Shown here: positions 44,918 to 53,474 of the stretch, piece by piece
How positions within the stretch are numbered: the first letter of the stretch is position 1
Layout: each line of letters opens with the position of its first letter
NCBI RefSeq assembly: GCF_003515065.1
Contig: NZ_QXGH01000038.1
Span: 1 to 64,000, forward strand
Direction: 5' to 3'
From: Nocardioides immobilis
Lineage (GTDB): Bacteria; Actinomycetota; Actinomycetes; Propionibacteriales; Nocardioidaceae
Length of the DNA: 64,000 bases
Made by a program: the position numbers and the translations under genes
The notes under the pieces: generated by a model
Database searches by the model: none
Seen by the model: only the letters and a program-made list of their open reading frames with translations
Told to the model about the DNA's origin: nothing

Positions 44918-45919
44918 ATGAAGGCCTTCGTCGTCACGAAGTACGCCAAGGAAGGGGCCGTGCGCGCCGAGGAGTGGCCCGAGCCGACGCCCGAACGAGG
45001 GGAGGTACTCGTGCGCGTCGAGGCGGCGAGTGTGAACCCGCTGGACTCCAAGCTCGCCGCGGGCGAGTTCAAGGCGCTCCTCCCGTACAAGCCCTCTTTC
45101 GTGCTCGGACACGATGTCGCCGGCGTCGTGATGGGCGTCGGTCCCGGCGTCACCGGCTTTGCCCCGGGTGACCGCGTCTTCGCGCGGGCGGGGGACTTCC
45201 AGATCGGCACGTTCGCCGAGCAGGTCGCCGTCCGCGAGTCCGACCTCGCCCTGGTGCCGGCCTCGCTCTCCTTCGAGGACGCCGCCTCCCTGCCACTGGT
45301 CGCGCTGACGGCGTGGCAGGCGCTCGTGGAGAAGGGTCAGGTGACAGCGGGCCAGAAGGTGCTGATCCACGCCGGCTCCGGTGGTGTCGGCACGATCGCG
45401 ATCCAGCTGGCCAAGCATCTCGGTGCCACGGTCGCGACCACCACGAGCACCGCCAACGTCGAGTGGGTCCGCGAGCTCGGCGCGGACGTGGTGGTCGACT
45501 ACCGGACCGAGCGCTTCGAGGACGTCCTCAGCGACTACGACCTGGTGCTGGACCCGCTCGGGCCCGACAACCTCCTGAGGTCGCTGTCGGTGCTCCGCCC
45601 AGGTGGCCTCGCGATCGGCATCCAAGGTCCTCCGGACCCGGCGTTCGCGCGACGCATCGGCGCAAACCCGGTCGTGCGTCTCGTGATGCGACTGCTCAGC
45701 CGCAAAGTGCGCAAGGCCGCCCGACACCGGGGCGTGACGTACTCGTTCCTGCTGATGCGGGCCGACGGAAGCCAGCTCGCCGAGATCGCCTCCTTGGTCC
45801 AGGACGGGACGATCCGTCCCGTCGTCGACCGGGTGCTCCCCTTCGACGAGACGCTCGAGGCTCTGCGCCTGGTCGACGGCGGACGAGTCAAGGGCAAGGT
45901 CGTCGTGACGATGTCCTGA
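44918..45919 (+). CDS. NADP-dependent MDR oxidoreductase (quinone reductase-like)
   Basis: Medium-chain reductase of 333 residues. It shows VEAASVNPLDSKLAAGEF, FVLGHDVAGVVMGVG, LVALTAWQALVEKG, and KVLIHAGSGGVGTIAIQLAK (cofactor loop). There is no zinc ligand set, as in the quinone reductase/Bi-domain group. ATG 44918 is preceded by AGGAGG. Divergent TetR gene and operator-like site suggest induction by a small molecule, possibly a quinone or reactive carbonyl. A hairpin terminator follows. Confidence 0.9.
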   Translation: MKAFVVTKYAKEGAVRAEEWPEPTPERGEVLVRVEAASVNPLDSKLAAGEFKALLPYKPSFVLGHDVAGVVMGVGPGVTGFAPGDRVFARAGDFQIGTFAEQVAVRESDLALVPASLSFEDAASLPLVALTAWQALVEKGQVTAGQKVLIHAGSGGVGTIAIQLAKHLGATVATTTSTANVEWVRELGADVVVDYRTERFEDVLSDYDLVLDPLGPDNLLRSLSVLRPGGLAIGIQGPPDPAFARRIGANPVVRLVMRLLSRKVRKAARHRGVTYSFLLMRADGSQLAEIASLVQDGTIRPVVDRVLPFDETLEALRLVDGGRVKGKVVVTMS

Positions 45920-45941
45920 CCGCGACCCCCAGCGAGACGAG

Positions 45942-45973
45942 GGCGCCCCCCGATCCTTGGATCGAGGGGCGCC
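45942..45973 (+). terminator. Hairpin terminator after the MDR oxidoreductase
   Basis: Arms 45942-45956 and 45959-45973 of 15 bases pair throughout (one G-U) around TT; the right half ends GAGGGGCGCC, followed by GTT. It lies 22 bases beyond the stop codon. Confidence 0.65.
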
Positions 45974-45989
45974 GTTGCGCGGCGTGACC

Positions 45990-46385
45990 GGTCAGGCGGA
46001 CCGGGGGAGGAAGGTGGCGTAGCGCTCGCCCGATCAGCGAAAGGGTGACGGCGAGCAGGAGCGCTGCGTCCTGGAGATGACGTTCGGTCCCGGGAGTCGG
46101 TCTGGTACGCGGCGGCCTTGAGAACAACCGCAGCGAACGGCGACGGGACGCTCACCGTGGTGGAACGGCCGGCGGCGATCTGGAGCCGTGCGTTGATCGT
46201 TCGGCGCAATGCCTGAGTGCCGCCCTCGACAGCGACCATCGTGCGACCACGAAGCTTCTCGACCACTCGCGGTGCGGCGTGGTCAGGGACGAGGACATCG
46301 ACCAGGTCGGGGCCGCTGGTCACGACGTCGACCGTCGACTCCCCTCGCTCGAACCGATGCGCAGTGTTGTTCCTCTCGTCGATCG
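45990..46385 (-). pseudogene. Nucleotidyltransferase-like (AbiEii-like) gene relic
   Basis: In one frame it reads HRFERGESTVDVV, DLVDVLVPDHAAPRVVEKLR, VAVEGGTQALRRTINARLQI and SPFAAVVLKAAAYQTDSRDR; the sequence then continues in a second frame (ERHLQDAALLLA) and a third (ERYATFLPRSA and stop). The TQAL-RT and ALxxKAAA phrases are typical of nucleotidyltransferase/AbiEii-like proteins of actinobacteria. At least two indels disrupt it, so no intact product is possible. Family naming is from memory and only moderately sure. Confidence 0.5.
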
Positions 46386-47045
46386 ACGGTGCCAGCTGTA
46401 GTCGAGCGATTCGAGAGCCCGTGCGGTCTCCGACGCGATGCCGCGGGTGGTCTCGACGTGGAGGACGATGAAGACGTCGTTGGTCGGCTGGCGGTCAACG
46501 ACCACCACCGGGTTCGCGCCCAGGAGGCGCAGCCGGTCGCGCGTCAGCCCGAGCACCTCGCCTTGGCGCATCCCGGTCCCGGCCGCGAACGTGACGAGTG
46601 CCTGGAGGGCTGCCGGCAGCTCGTTGCGCAGCACGTCGACCTGTTCGGTCGTCATCGGCGCCACCTTGCGCTTCTCGACCGTCGGCAGCTTCGTACCCTC
46701 GCACGGATCGCCATGACCCGTCGGTCTCGGACCGCCGCCTTGAAGATCGACGACACGATCCCGTGGACAACTCCGACCGTTGAGGGCGCGAGCGGCCCGC
46801 GGTCGCCAGCGCCTGCACTCAGGCGCTTGACCCACGCCTGGACCTCGCTCGGCAGGATCGACGATAGCTGTCTCTCCCCCAGCGTCGGATAGGCATGGCG
46901 GCGCAGCATCGTCTCGACATGAGCGGCTGACGACGGCCGGTGCACCTGCGCCGCCCGCCACTGCTCGGCGTAGGCCTTGAAGGCGATCCGACCTGCCTTC
47001 GGGTCGACGTACCGGCCCGTGACGACCGACGCCGTCACCTCATCA
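46386..47045 (-). pseudogene. Tyrosine site-specific integrase relic
   Basis: N-terminal part in one frame: VVTGRYVDPKAGRIAFKAYA, then SSAAHVETMLRRHAYPTLGE and PSTVGVVHGIVSSIFKAAVR (phage integrase SAM-like domain). After a frameshift near 46730 it continues PCEGTKLPTVEKRKVAPMTT and LVTFAAGTGMRQGEVLGLTR (the GTGMRxGE box with catalytic Arg). The C-terminal catalytic HxxR and Tyr region is gone, joined to the nucleotidyltransferase relic. It marks an old integrated element. No attachment repeat or tRNA is visible near it. Confidence 0.8.
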
Positions 47046-47057
47046 AGCCACGCCGTT

Positions 47058-47816
47058 TCAGACGAAAAGGACTGCCGCGGCGAGCACGGTCAGCGCGAGC
47101 GTTGCGCCCTCGAACATCTGCCGGTCGATCCGGCGCGCTACCCAGACCCCTGCTGCGGCGCCTGCGAGGAGGGCGGGCACGAGCGTCAGGTCCAGGAGCA
47201 AGGTGGCACCGTCCATCAGACCCAGGCCCGCGCTGAACGGAAGCTTGGCCAGGTTGACGAGGAGGAAGAACCACGCGGCCGTGCCGAGCAGTCCGAGGAC
47301 GGGCAAGCCGGCGATCAGGAGATAGATAGTCATGAGCGGGCCGGCTGCGTTGGCCGTCATGGTCGCGAAACCGGCGGCTATGCCCACGGCGAAGGGGGCT
47401 GCGCGCCCGCCGATCTCCCGAATCCTTCCGCTGGTATCGGTTGTCCGGTCCGCGTCATGGCGGCTCCAGATCTGGATGAGGGCCATCACCAACAGGACCC
47501 CTCCGATGGCGCGCTGCATGAGCGTCTGGTCGGCAACGGCGACGAACCACGCGCCCAGCGCAAGTCCGGGGACCACCGAGGGCAGCAGTCGCAGCAGCAG
47601 CGCCCAGTCGGCGTGACGCCGATAGAGCCGTACGGCGACGACGTCGCCCACGAGGAGCAAAGCCAGAACTGCACCGGTGGACTCGCGGGCGGGCAGGACG
47701 AGTGCGAAGACGGCGACGGCCAGGCTGGCCACCCCACCGATCGCCGTCTTCGCGAATCCGATCAGGAACGCGGCGCCCGCGAGCGCGACTACCGAGAGCA
47801 GCGTCAGTTCGTCCAT
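47058..47816 (-). CDS. TauE/SafE-family sulfite exporter-like permease
   Basis: Membrane protein of 252 residues with about eight hydrophobic segments, for example LLSVVALAGAAFLIGFAKTA and VGIAAGFATMTANAAGPLMT, the two family repeats (GFAKTA and GFATMTANAAGP). It is 12 bases after iolD and in the same direction, so it is the last gene of the inositol operon. In a sugar-acid pathway it may export an organic anion, but substrates of this family are poorly known. It ends directly at the border of the integrase relic. Confidence 0.9.
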   Translation of the reverse strand: MDELTLLSVVALAGAAFLIGFAKTAIGGVASLAVAVFALVLPARESTGAVLALLLVGDVVAVRLYRRHADWALLLRLLPSVVPGLALGAWFVAVADQTLMQRAIGGVLLVMALIQIWSRHDADRTTDTSGRIREIGGRAAPFAVGIAAGFATMTANAAGPLMTIYLLIAGLPVLGLLGTAAWFFLLVNLAKLPFSAGLGLMDGATLLLDLTLVPALLAGAAAGVWVARRIDRQMFEGATLALTVLAAAVLFV

Positions 47817-47828
47817 CGGATGCGGATC

Positions 47829-49742
47829 TCAGAGCCAACGCAGCTGACGCTGCTTCGCCTCCCGGTAGGCCTCGTGGCCGGAGAGAGTCTCCGGGACGCC
47901 GGTCTCCCACCAAGCGCCCGCCTCGGTCCACGTCGATGGGTGCGTCCGGCACACCACGACGGTCGGACGGCCGGTTGCCTTGGCCGCCGCGCGGGCGTCG
48001 AGGTAGGCCGCCCTCAGCCCGTCGACGCCGGCATCGGCCGGGACGTCCTCCACTGTGCAGCCCAGGGCGCGTGCGTGCGCGGCAAAGTCCACGTGGACGC
48101 TGCCGTCCGCACCCGGGCCGCGGGAGTCGGAGAGCATGTTATTGAAACCGGCGGCACCCTGGTTGGTCTGCAGCCGATGAATCACGGCGTACCCCCCGTT
48201 GTCGCACAACACGGCGACAAATGGGTGTCCGGCGAAGGCGGCGGAGTAGAGCTCGGAGTTGAGCATCAGGTACGAGCCGTCGCCGAAGAGGCCGGTGACC
48301 AGGCCGTCGGGATGGGTCTGTGCCCGCGCCATCGCGGCACCCCAGGGGGCGACCACTTCGTAGCCCATGCAGGAGAACCCGTACTCCAGGTCCATGGTCG
48401 CGCCGGAGGTCGGTGAGGCGTCGGGCTTGACGGGGCCGGTGCGCCAGCCACCGTGGAGCTCTCCGGGCATGCCGCCCGAGGCGGTGAGGACGTAGTCGTC
48501 CGGCCCGCTGGCGTCGTTGACGATGCCGACCACCTGGGCGTAGGTCAGCGATCCGTCGGGTGCCGCGCCGTGGCGCAGCTGGTCGACATGGGTGTCCCAG
48601 ACCGCCCGTTCCTCAGCAGCCCGGCCGGTCCACGACGGGTCAGCCGACCATCCCTCGAGGGTTTCCGTGAGTTCCAGGAGCGTCTCGCGGGCGTCGCCGA
48701 CGACCGCATGCGCCGCACGCTTGACGGCGTCGAACCGGGCCGCGTTGACGGTGACGATCCGCACGCCGGGGGCGAAACCGGTCCACGACGACGTGGTGAA
48801 GTCCTGGAGCCGCGTGCCTACCGCCAGCACGACGTCAGCGGCGGCGGCGAGCTCGTTGGCCGAGGTGGCGCCGATGATGCCGAGCGGTCCGCCGTACAGC
48901 GGATGCTCGTGCGGAACCAGCGTCCGGCCCGCCACCGTCTCCACGACCGGGACGCCATGGGTCTCGGCGAAGGCGAGCGCCTCGCGCGCGGCACCTGAGT
49001 AGCGCACTCCCCCACCGACGACGAGCAGCGGTCGCGCGGCCGTGCGCAGGAGCTCGGCTGCCTCCGCGAGTGCGGCCAGGTCAGGCCGATGCCGCGGCAC
49101 TCGATGCAGCCGCGGCTCGAACATCGCGGCCGGAAAGTCGTACTCCTCGGCCTGCACGTCCTGCGGCAGCGCGAGCACGACCGGGCCCGCATCCGCGGGA
49201 TCGGTCAGGACGCGCGCGACCTGAGGAAGGGTGGACATCAGCTGCTCGGGCCGGGTGATCCGATCGAAGTACCGGGACACCGGCCGGAACGCGTCGTTCA
49301 CCGACGTGGTCGGATCACCGAAGTGCTCAACCTGCTGGAGGACAGGGTCGGGAGCCCGGCTCGTGAACGTGTCACCGGGCAGCAGCAGAACCGGAATCCG
49401 GTTCGCGTGGGCGACGCCCGCAGCAGTGACCATGTTCAGCGCCCCCGGCCCCACTGAGGCGGTGGCGGCCATCACCTGGCGCCGATCGGTTGCCCGCGCG
49501 AAGGCGACGGCTGCGAGCGCCATCCCCTGCTCGTTCTGTCCACGCCAGGTGGGTAGATCGTCCTGCACTTCGTGGAGGGCGGTACCGAGACCGAGGACGT
49601 TGCCGTGCCCGAAGATCCCGAAGACGCCGGCGAACAGCGGCACCTCGGCGCCGCCGAGCAACTCCGAACGCTGCGCGATCATCCAGCGGACCAGCGCCTG
49701 CGCAGTGGTGAGGCGCACTGTTGCTCCGGCGTACGTCGTCAT
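47829..49742 (-). CDS. iolD: 3D-(3,5/4)-trihydroxycyclohexane-1,2-dione acylhydrolase
   Basis: Thiamine-diphosphate enzyme opening the inositol-derived ring, 637 residues. N-terminal MTTYAGATVRLTTAQALVRW, FGIFGHGNVLGLGTAL, QNEQGMALAAVAFA (with the active Glu), ASVGPGALNMVTAAG; C-terminal TPP-binding GDGSYLMLNSELYSAAF and LCDNGGYAVIHRLQ. ATG 49742 is fixed by a 4-base overlap with iolB. The frame extends further upstream over iolB, which is not translated. Part of the myo-inositol catabolic operon. Confidence 0.96.
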   Translation of the reverse strand: MTTYAGATVRLTTAQALVRWMIAQRSELLGGAEVPLFAGVFGIFGHGNVLGLGTALHEVQDDLPTWRGQNEQGMALAAVAFARATDRRQVMAATASVGPGALNMVTAAGVAHANRIPVLLLPGDTFTSRAPDPVLQQVEHFGDPTTSVNDAFRPVSRYFDRITRPEQLMSTLPQVARVLTDPADAGPVVLALPQDVQAEEYDFPAAMFEPRLHRVPRHRPDLAALAEAAELLRTAARPLLVVGGGVRYSGAAREALAFAETHGVPVVETVAGRTLVPHEHPLYGGPLGIIGATSANELAAAADVVLAVGTRLQDFTTSSWTGFAPGVRIVTVNAARFDAVKRAAHAVVGDARETLLELTETLEGWSADPSWTGRAAEERAVWDTHVDQLRHGAAPDGSLTYAQVVGIVNDASGPDDYVLTASGGMPGELHGGWRTGPVKPDASPTSGATMDLEYGFSCMGYEVVAPWGAAMARAQTHPDGLVTGLFGDGSYLMLNSELYSAAFAGHPFVAVLCDNGGYAVIHRLQTNQGAAGFNNMLSDSRGPGADGSVHVDFAAHARALGCTVEDVPADAGVDGLRAAYLDARAAAKATGRPTVVVCRTHPSTWTEAGAWWETGVPETLSGHEAYREAKQRQLRWL

Positions 49743-50680
49743 GGTCGGCCTGCCTCGACTACCGGGCCGGCCGCCGAGGTCACCGGGCAGCGCGGGTCCA
49801 GCGCCGCGCCCTTCCAGCTGTCGCGCACCCAGCCATGCGCAGCGTCGTCGCAGAACGCCATCGCGCGGGACTCGCTCGGGCCGGCCATGACGTTCAGGTA
49901 GTACATGGGATAGCCGGGCGCGGCGACGCAGGGGCCGTGGTAGCCGTGCGGCACGAGTACGACGTCGTGGTCGCGGACCTCGATCGACTCGTCCAGGCGC
50001 TGCAGCCCGGCCTCGACGTGCTCGGGCCCGGTGTAGGTCCGGTGGAGCCCGAAGCCCTCGCGAGACGGGGTGACCTGGTCGGCACCCGCGATCCGGTAGT
50101 AGTAGATCTCCTCGTTGACCACCGGGCACGGCTCGCTCGCGTCGTGCTTGTGCGGCGGGTAGCTCGACCAGTTGCCGGGCGGCGTGATCAGCTCGCAGCA
50201 GATCAGCTTCTCGGCATGGTCCCAGACGCCGGGCACGCCGAAGTTCGCCACCTGTCGCGTCGCCGGCCCGGCGCCTCTGACCTCGACCGGAACGTCCTCG
50301 GCGGGGCCGTACCTCGGCGGGCGGCGCTCGTGGCAGCGAGCGCTCGGCAGCGCCACCTCTGCGCCGTCCGCGCTTTCGATGGCGATCGCGGTCTCCCGCC
50401 CGACGTACAGGAAGTCGGTGACCCGGGTGAATACCGAGTCCCGGCCCTCGAGCTCGCAGCTGCCGAGCGTGTCCCCCGGCTCGTCGAGGATCTCGATCGA
50501 CACGGACCCGGCCAAGGGCAGCACGAAGGCCTCGGAATCACCGGTCGCGACGGCGCGCCGCTCGCCCGGGGCGAGCCGGAGCACCTGGAGGCCGGTGTAG
50601 GACCAGCCGGCATCCTCGGGCGTCAGGTGTACGACGGACCCCGGGCCGCCCGCCTCGTCCCAGGGACGGTGCAGCTTCAC
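49739..50680 (-). CDS. iolB: 5-deoxy-glucuronate isomerase
   Basis: Cupin isomerase of 313 residues converting 5-deoxyglucuronate to 5-dehydro-2-deoxygluconate. It shows SYPPHKHDASEPCPVVNEEI with metal-binding His/Glu and YYYRIAGADQ, then VLVPHGYHGPCVAAPGYPMYYLN. GTG 50680 overlaps the aldolase stop (GTGA), and the stop overlaps iolD. Both cupin halves are present and of normal length. Confidence 0.95.
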   Translation of the reverse strand: MKLHRPWDEAGGPGSVVHLTPEDAGWSYTGLQVLRLAPGERRAVATGDSEAFVLPLAGSVSIEILDEPGDTLGSCELEGRDSVFTRVTDFLYVGRETAIAIESADGAEVALPSARCHERRPPRYGPAEDVPVEVRGAGPATRQVANFGVPGVWDHAEKLICCELITPPGNWSSYPPHKHDASEPCPVVNEEIYYYRIAGADQVTPSREGFGLHRTYTGPEHVEAGLQRLDESIEVRDHDVVLVPHGYHGPCVAAPGYPMYYLNVMAGPSESRAMAFCDDAAHGWVRDSWKGAALDPRCPVTSAAGPVVEAGRP

Positions 50681-51609
50681 GGGACGTCCCCCTCGTGGGC
50701 AGCACGGAGCACCGCGGCCGCGGCCGAGACCGCGCCGGCTACGTCGCCGTCGGGCGGGTACAGCAGTGCCCGGCCGACGACCAGGCCGCGCACGGCCGGT
50801 GAGCGCAGTGCCTGACCCCACGACGCGAGGTCCTTGGCCGGGTCGGGGCCGGGCACTCCGCCCAGGACGACGCAGGGCAGGGTGGTCGCGGCGAACACAG
50901 CCTCCGGCTCGTCGCAGGAGGGCATCTTGAGCCAGGTGTGGGCGCTGGTCACGCCCAGGCCCGAGGCGACGGTGACGGCGCGCGAGAGCGAGGCGACGTC
51001 CTTCAGCAGGGTCAGCTTGCCGTCCGCCTCGCGGCGGTAGGGCAGTGGCTCCACCATCGCCATCAGTCCGTTTTCGGCGAGCTCGGTGACAGCCTCCGCG
51101 CAGGCCTGCAGGGTCGGCAGCGTTCCCGGGTCCTTGTCGTCGATGCGGAGCAGCATCTTGCCGCCATCCAGTCCGTACCGCGCGATGCTCGCCGCGTCGT
51201 AGCCGGTGAACCGGTCGTCCATGGTCCACACCGCGCCGTCGAGGCCGCCGCGGTTCATGGATCCGATCACGACCTTGCCTTCGAGGGCACCCAGCAGGAG
51301 CAGCTCCTCGATAACGTCGGGCGTTCCGAGCACGCCGTCCACGTCGGGGTGTGCGAGCGCCTCGACCAGTCGGGCCAGCAGCGACCGGCGGTCGGCCATC
51401 GCCAGGCGGTCACCACCGGTCGCCAGGGCACCGCGGGCCGGGTGGTCGGCTGCGACCAGGAACAGCGTGTCCTTCTTCGACAGCAGCCGCGGGGGCCGGC
51501 GCCTGGTGCGATAGGCCGACGCGACCGCATGGGGCTGCGTGGCGCGGACGCGAAGCAGCTCGCTCCATTGTTCGTCGGTGATTGCTGGACGGGTCGGCGC
51601 GATGGTCAT
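50677..51609 (-). CDS. (beta/alpha)8-barrel aldolase of the iol operon (Cgl0158 family)
   Basis: TIM-barrel protein of 310 residues: LFLVAADHPARGALATGGDR, VIGSMNRGGLDGAVWTMDDR, GLDGGKMLLRIDDKDPGT, MVEPLPYRREADGKL, TSAHTWLKMPS with a plausible Schiff-base Lys. In actinobacterial iol clusters this type stands beside iolC and probably cleaves 2-deoxy-5-keto-gluconate 6-phosphate in place of IolJ. It overlaps iolC (ATGA) and iolB. Function is by context; the family assignment is firm. Confidence 0.85.
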   Translation of the reverse strand: MTIAPTRPAITDEQWSELLRVRATQPHAVASAYRTRRRPPRLLSKKDTLFLVAADHPARGALATGGDRLAMADRRSLLARLVEALAHPDVDGVLGTPDVIEELLLLGALEGKVVIGSMNRGGLDGAVWTMDDRFTGYDAASIARYGLDGGKMLLRIDDKDPGTLPTLQACAEAVTELAENGLMAMVEPLPYRREADGKLTLLKDVASLSRAVTVASGLGVTSAHTWLKMPSCDEPEAVFAATTLPCVVLGGVPGPDPAKDLASWGQALRSPAVRGLVVGRALLYPPDGDVAGAVSAAAAVLRAAHEGDVP

Positions 51610-52583
51610 GGGTGGGCTCCTTGGCTGGTGACGAGCTCCTCGAGCTCGGTGAGGGTGGGCATCGCGTCGGCGCAAGCCAGGCGCGAGGCGACGATGGCCC
51701 CGGCCGCGTTCGCGTACTCGGCGCATCGGACGGGGTCCCATCCGGACAGCAGGCCGTGGACCAGGGCGCCGCCGAAGGCGTCGCCGGCGCCGAGGCCGCA
51801 CACGACCTCGACGGGATGGGGCCGCACGACCGTGGACCCCTCGCGGGTCGCGACCAGGACGCCGTCGCCGCCCATCTTCACCAGCGCCAGCTCGACCCCG
51901 CGGTCGAGCAGGCGCGTCGCGGCCTCGGCCGGGTCCGCCGTACCGACCGCGACCTCGACCTCGGCGCGGTTGCCGACGGTGACGGTGACGTGGTCGAGCA
52001 TGGCGTCGTACTCGGCGCGCGCGTCGTCGGGCGAGGGCCAGAACATCGGCCGCCAATCAAGGTCCAGGATCGTGTGCCGGCCACTCCCGGGAGTGGGCCG
52101 GCCGCGGTGCTCGAGCATGGTGAGCTGTGTGGTTCGTGCGGGCTCGACGCTGACACCGGTGCCGGTCACCCAGAACACCGGGACGTCGCGAACCAGGTCG
52201 AGGGGAATCTCGTCGGGGGTCAGCGTCAGGTCCGGCGCGACCGGTGTCCGGTAGAACAGCAAGGGCGGGTCGTCCGGAGGGTTCAGCTCGCAGAAGACAA
52301 CGGGTGTCAGCAGGTCTTCCGACGTGCCGACGTACGACGCGTCCACGCCGAATCCGGCCAGTGCCTCTTTGACGTAGTCGCCGAAGCCGTCGCGCCCGAC
52401 CTTGGTGAGTACGGCGGTCCGGCGGCCGAGCCTCGCAGCCCCGACGGCGACGTTGGTGGCCGTGCCGCCGAGGAACTTCTGGAACGTCGTGACGTCCTTC
52501 AACGGCCCGGTCTGGAGCGGGTAGAGGTCGACGCCCACTCGGCCGACGGTGAGAAGTTCGGTCTGGGATCCAGGGAGTGTCAC
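51606..52583 (-). CDS. iolC: 5-dehydro-2-deoxygluconokinase (PfkB family)
   Basis: Sugar kinase of about 325 residues phosphorylating 5-dehydro-2-deoxygluconate. PfkB motifs: VGRVGVDLYPLQTGPL, GGTATNVAVGAARLG, VKMGGDGVLVATREG and CGLGAGDAFGGALVHGLL with the catalytic Asp. GTG 52583 overlaps the preceding stop (GTGA) with GGGGGA upstream; GTG 52595 is the alternative, adding four residues. The YPLQTGPL phrase is typical of IolC. Confidence 0.93.
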   Translation of the reverse strand: MTLPGSQTELLTVGRVGVDLYPLQTGPLKDVTTFQKFLGGTATNVAVGAARLGRRTAVLTKVGRDGFGDYVKEALAGFGVDASYVGTSEDLLTPVVFCELNPPDDPPLLFYRTPVAPDLTLTPDEIPLDLVRDVPVFWVTGTGVSVEPARTTQLTMLEHRGRPTPGSGRHTILDLDWRPMFWPSPDDARAEYDAMLDHVTVTVGNRAEVEVAVGTADPAEAATRLLDRGVELALVKMGGDGVLVATREGSTVVRPHPVEVVCGLGAGDAFGGALVHGLLSGWDPVRCAEYANAAGAIVASRLACADAMPTLTELEELVTSQGAHP

Positions 52584-53467
52584 TGCGTCCCCCACGAGCT
52601 GGTGTACTTGTCGATCGTCTCGCGCATGTAGAGGCTGGACTCGCGGGCGCGGTCCTCCCAGGCGAACACGCAGGACGTCATGATCGTGTCGTCGCGATCG
52701 CCGAAGCCGAGCCGGCCGAGCGTCTCGAAGAACAGGTCCCAGTCCACCTCGCCCTGGCCGATATCGAGGTGCTGGTGCACCCGTGCGGTGGAGCCCGGCG
52801 GGTTGACGATGTAGCGCAGGCCCGAGGAGCCGGTGTGGTCGAAGGAGTCGGCCAGATGCAGCTGGGTCATCAGGTCCCCGGCGTACTCCATGATCTCGAC
52901 CATCTTCTGGGGGGTGGTGCCGCCCATGTGGAAGGTGTGTGGCGCGCAGTAGAGGAAGGAGACCAGGGGTGAGTTGATGCCCCGGATCATGTCGACCGCG
53001 ACCAGGCCGTCCTCTACGAAGTCGTCCGGATGGGGCTCGAGCCGGAGGTGGACGCCTTCTCGTTCGAAGACGGGGAGCAGCTCCTCCATGGACCGCCAGA
53101 ACTGTGCCTCGCTGCGGCTCGCCGTCTCGGGTCGGCCGTTGAACTCGGAGTTCATGACGTTGCAGTCGAGCTGGACGGTGATCTCGATGGCGCGCTTCCA
53201 GTACCGCACGGCCGCCTGACGCTCGTCCTCATCGGGGCCGGACCAGCGGTACAAGGGAAGGTTCGCCGCAACCTTCACACCGGCATCGTCGAGGGCCTTC
53301 TTGAACGCCTTGACGGTGGCGTCGTCTGCCCGCGGGTGCAGGAAGAACGGCATGAAGTCTTCACGCGGGGAGAGCTCGATGTGCTCGTAGCCGAGGTCGG
53401 CCACCAGCGCCGGGAGCTCCAGAAGGGGCGTGCTGCGGAACATGTACGGGTCGATCGCGATCCTCAT
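52580..53467 (-). CDS. Sugar phosphate isomerase/epimerase, TIM barrel (IolH/IolE-like)
   Basis: Xylose-isomerase-like barrel of 295 residues: MRIAIDPYMFRSTPLLELPA, LGYEHIELSPREDFMPFF, VHLRLEPHPDDFVEDG (Glu metal ligand), YCAPHTFHMGG, LHLADSFDHTGSSG. Residues for a divalent metal (Glu, Asp, His, Glu) are in place. Such proteins accompany actinobacterial iol genes; it may act as inosose isomerase or dehydratase, or as IolH. It overlaps iolC by four bases and starts seven bases after the iolA stop. Confidence 0.87.
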   Translation of the reverse strand: MRIAIDPYMFRSTPLLELPALVADLGYEHIELSPREDFMPFFLHPRADDATVKAFKKALDDAGVKVAANLPLYRWSGPDEDERQAAVRYWKRAIEITVQLDCNVMNSEFNGRPETASRSEAQFWRSMEELLPVFEREGVHLRLEPHPDDFVEDGLVAVDMIRGINSPLVSFLYCAPHTFHMGGTTPQKMVEIMEYAGDLMTQLHLADSFDHTGSSGLRYIVNPPGSTARVHQHLDIGQGEVDWDLFFETLGRLGFGDRDDTIMTSCVFAWEDRARESSLYMRETIDKYTSSWGTQ

Positions 53468-53474
53468 GTCAGCC

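Noticed and set aside
50681-51229. Upstream extension of the iolB frame
   Set aside because: It lies over the aldolase gene and is Arg/Gly/Ala shadow sequence; GTG 50680 is fixed by its overlap with the aldolase stop.
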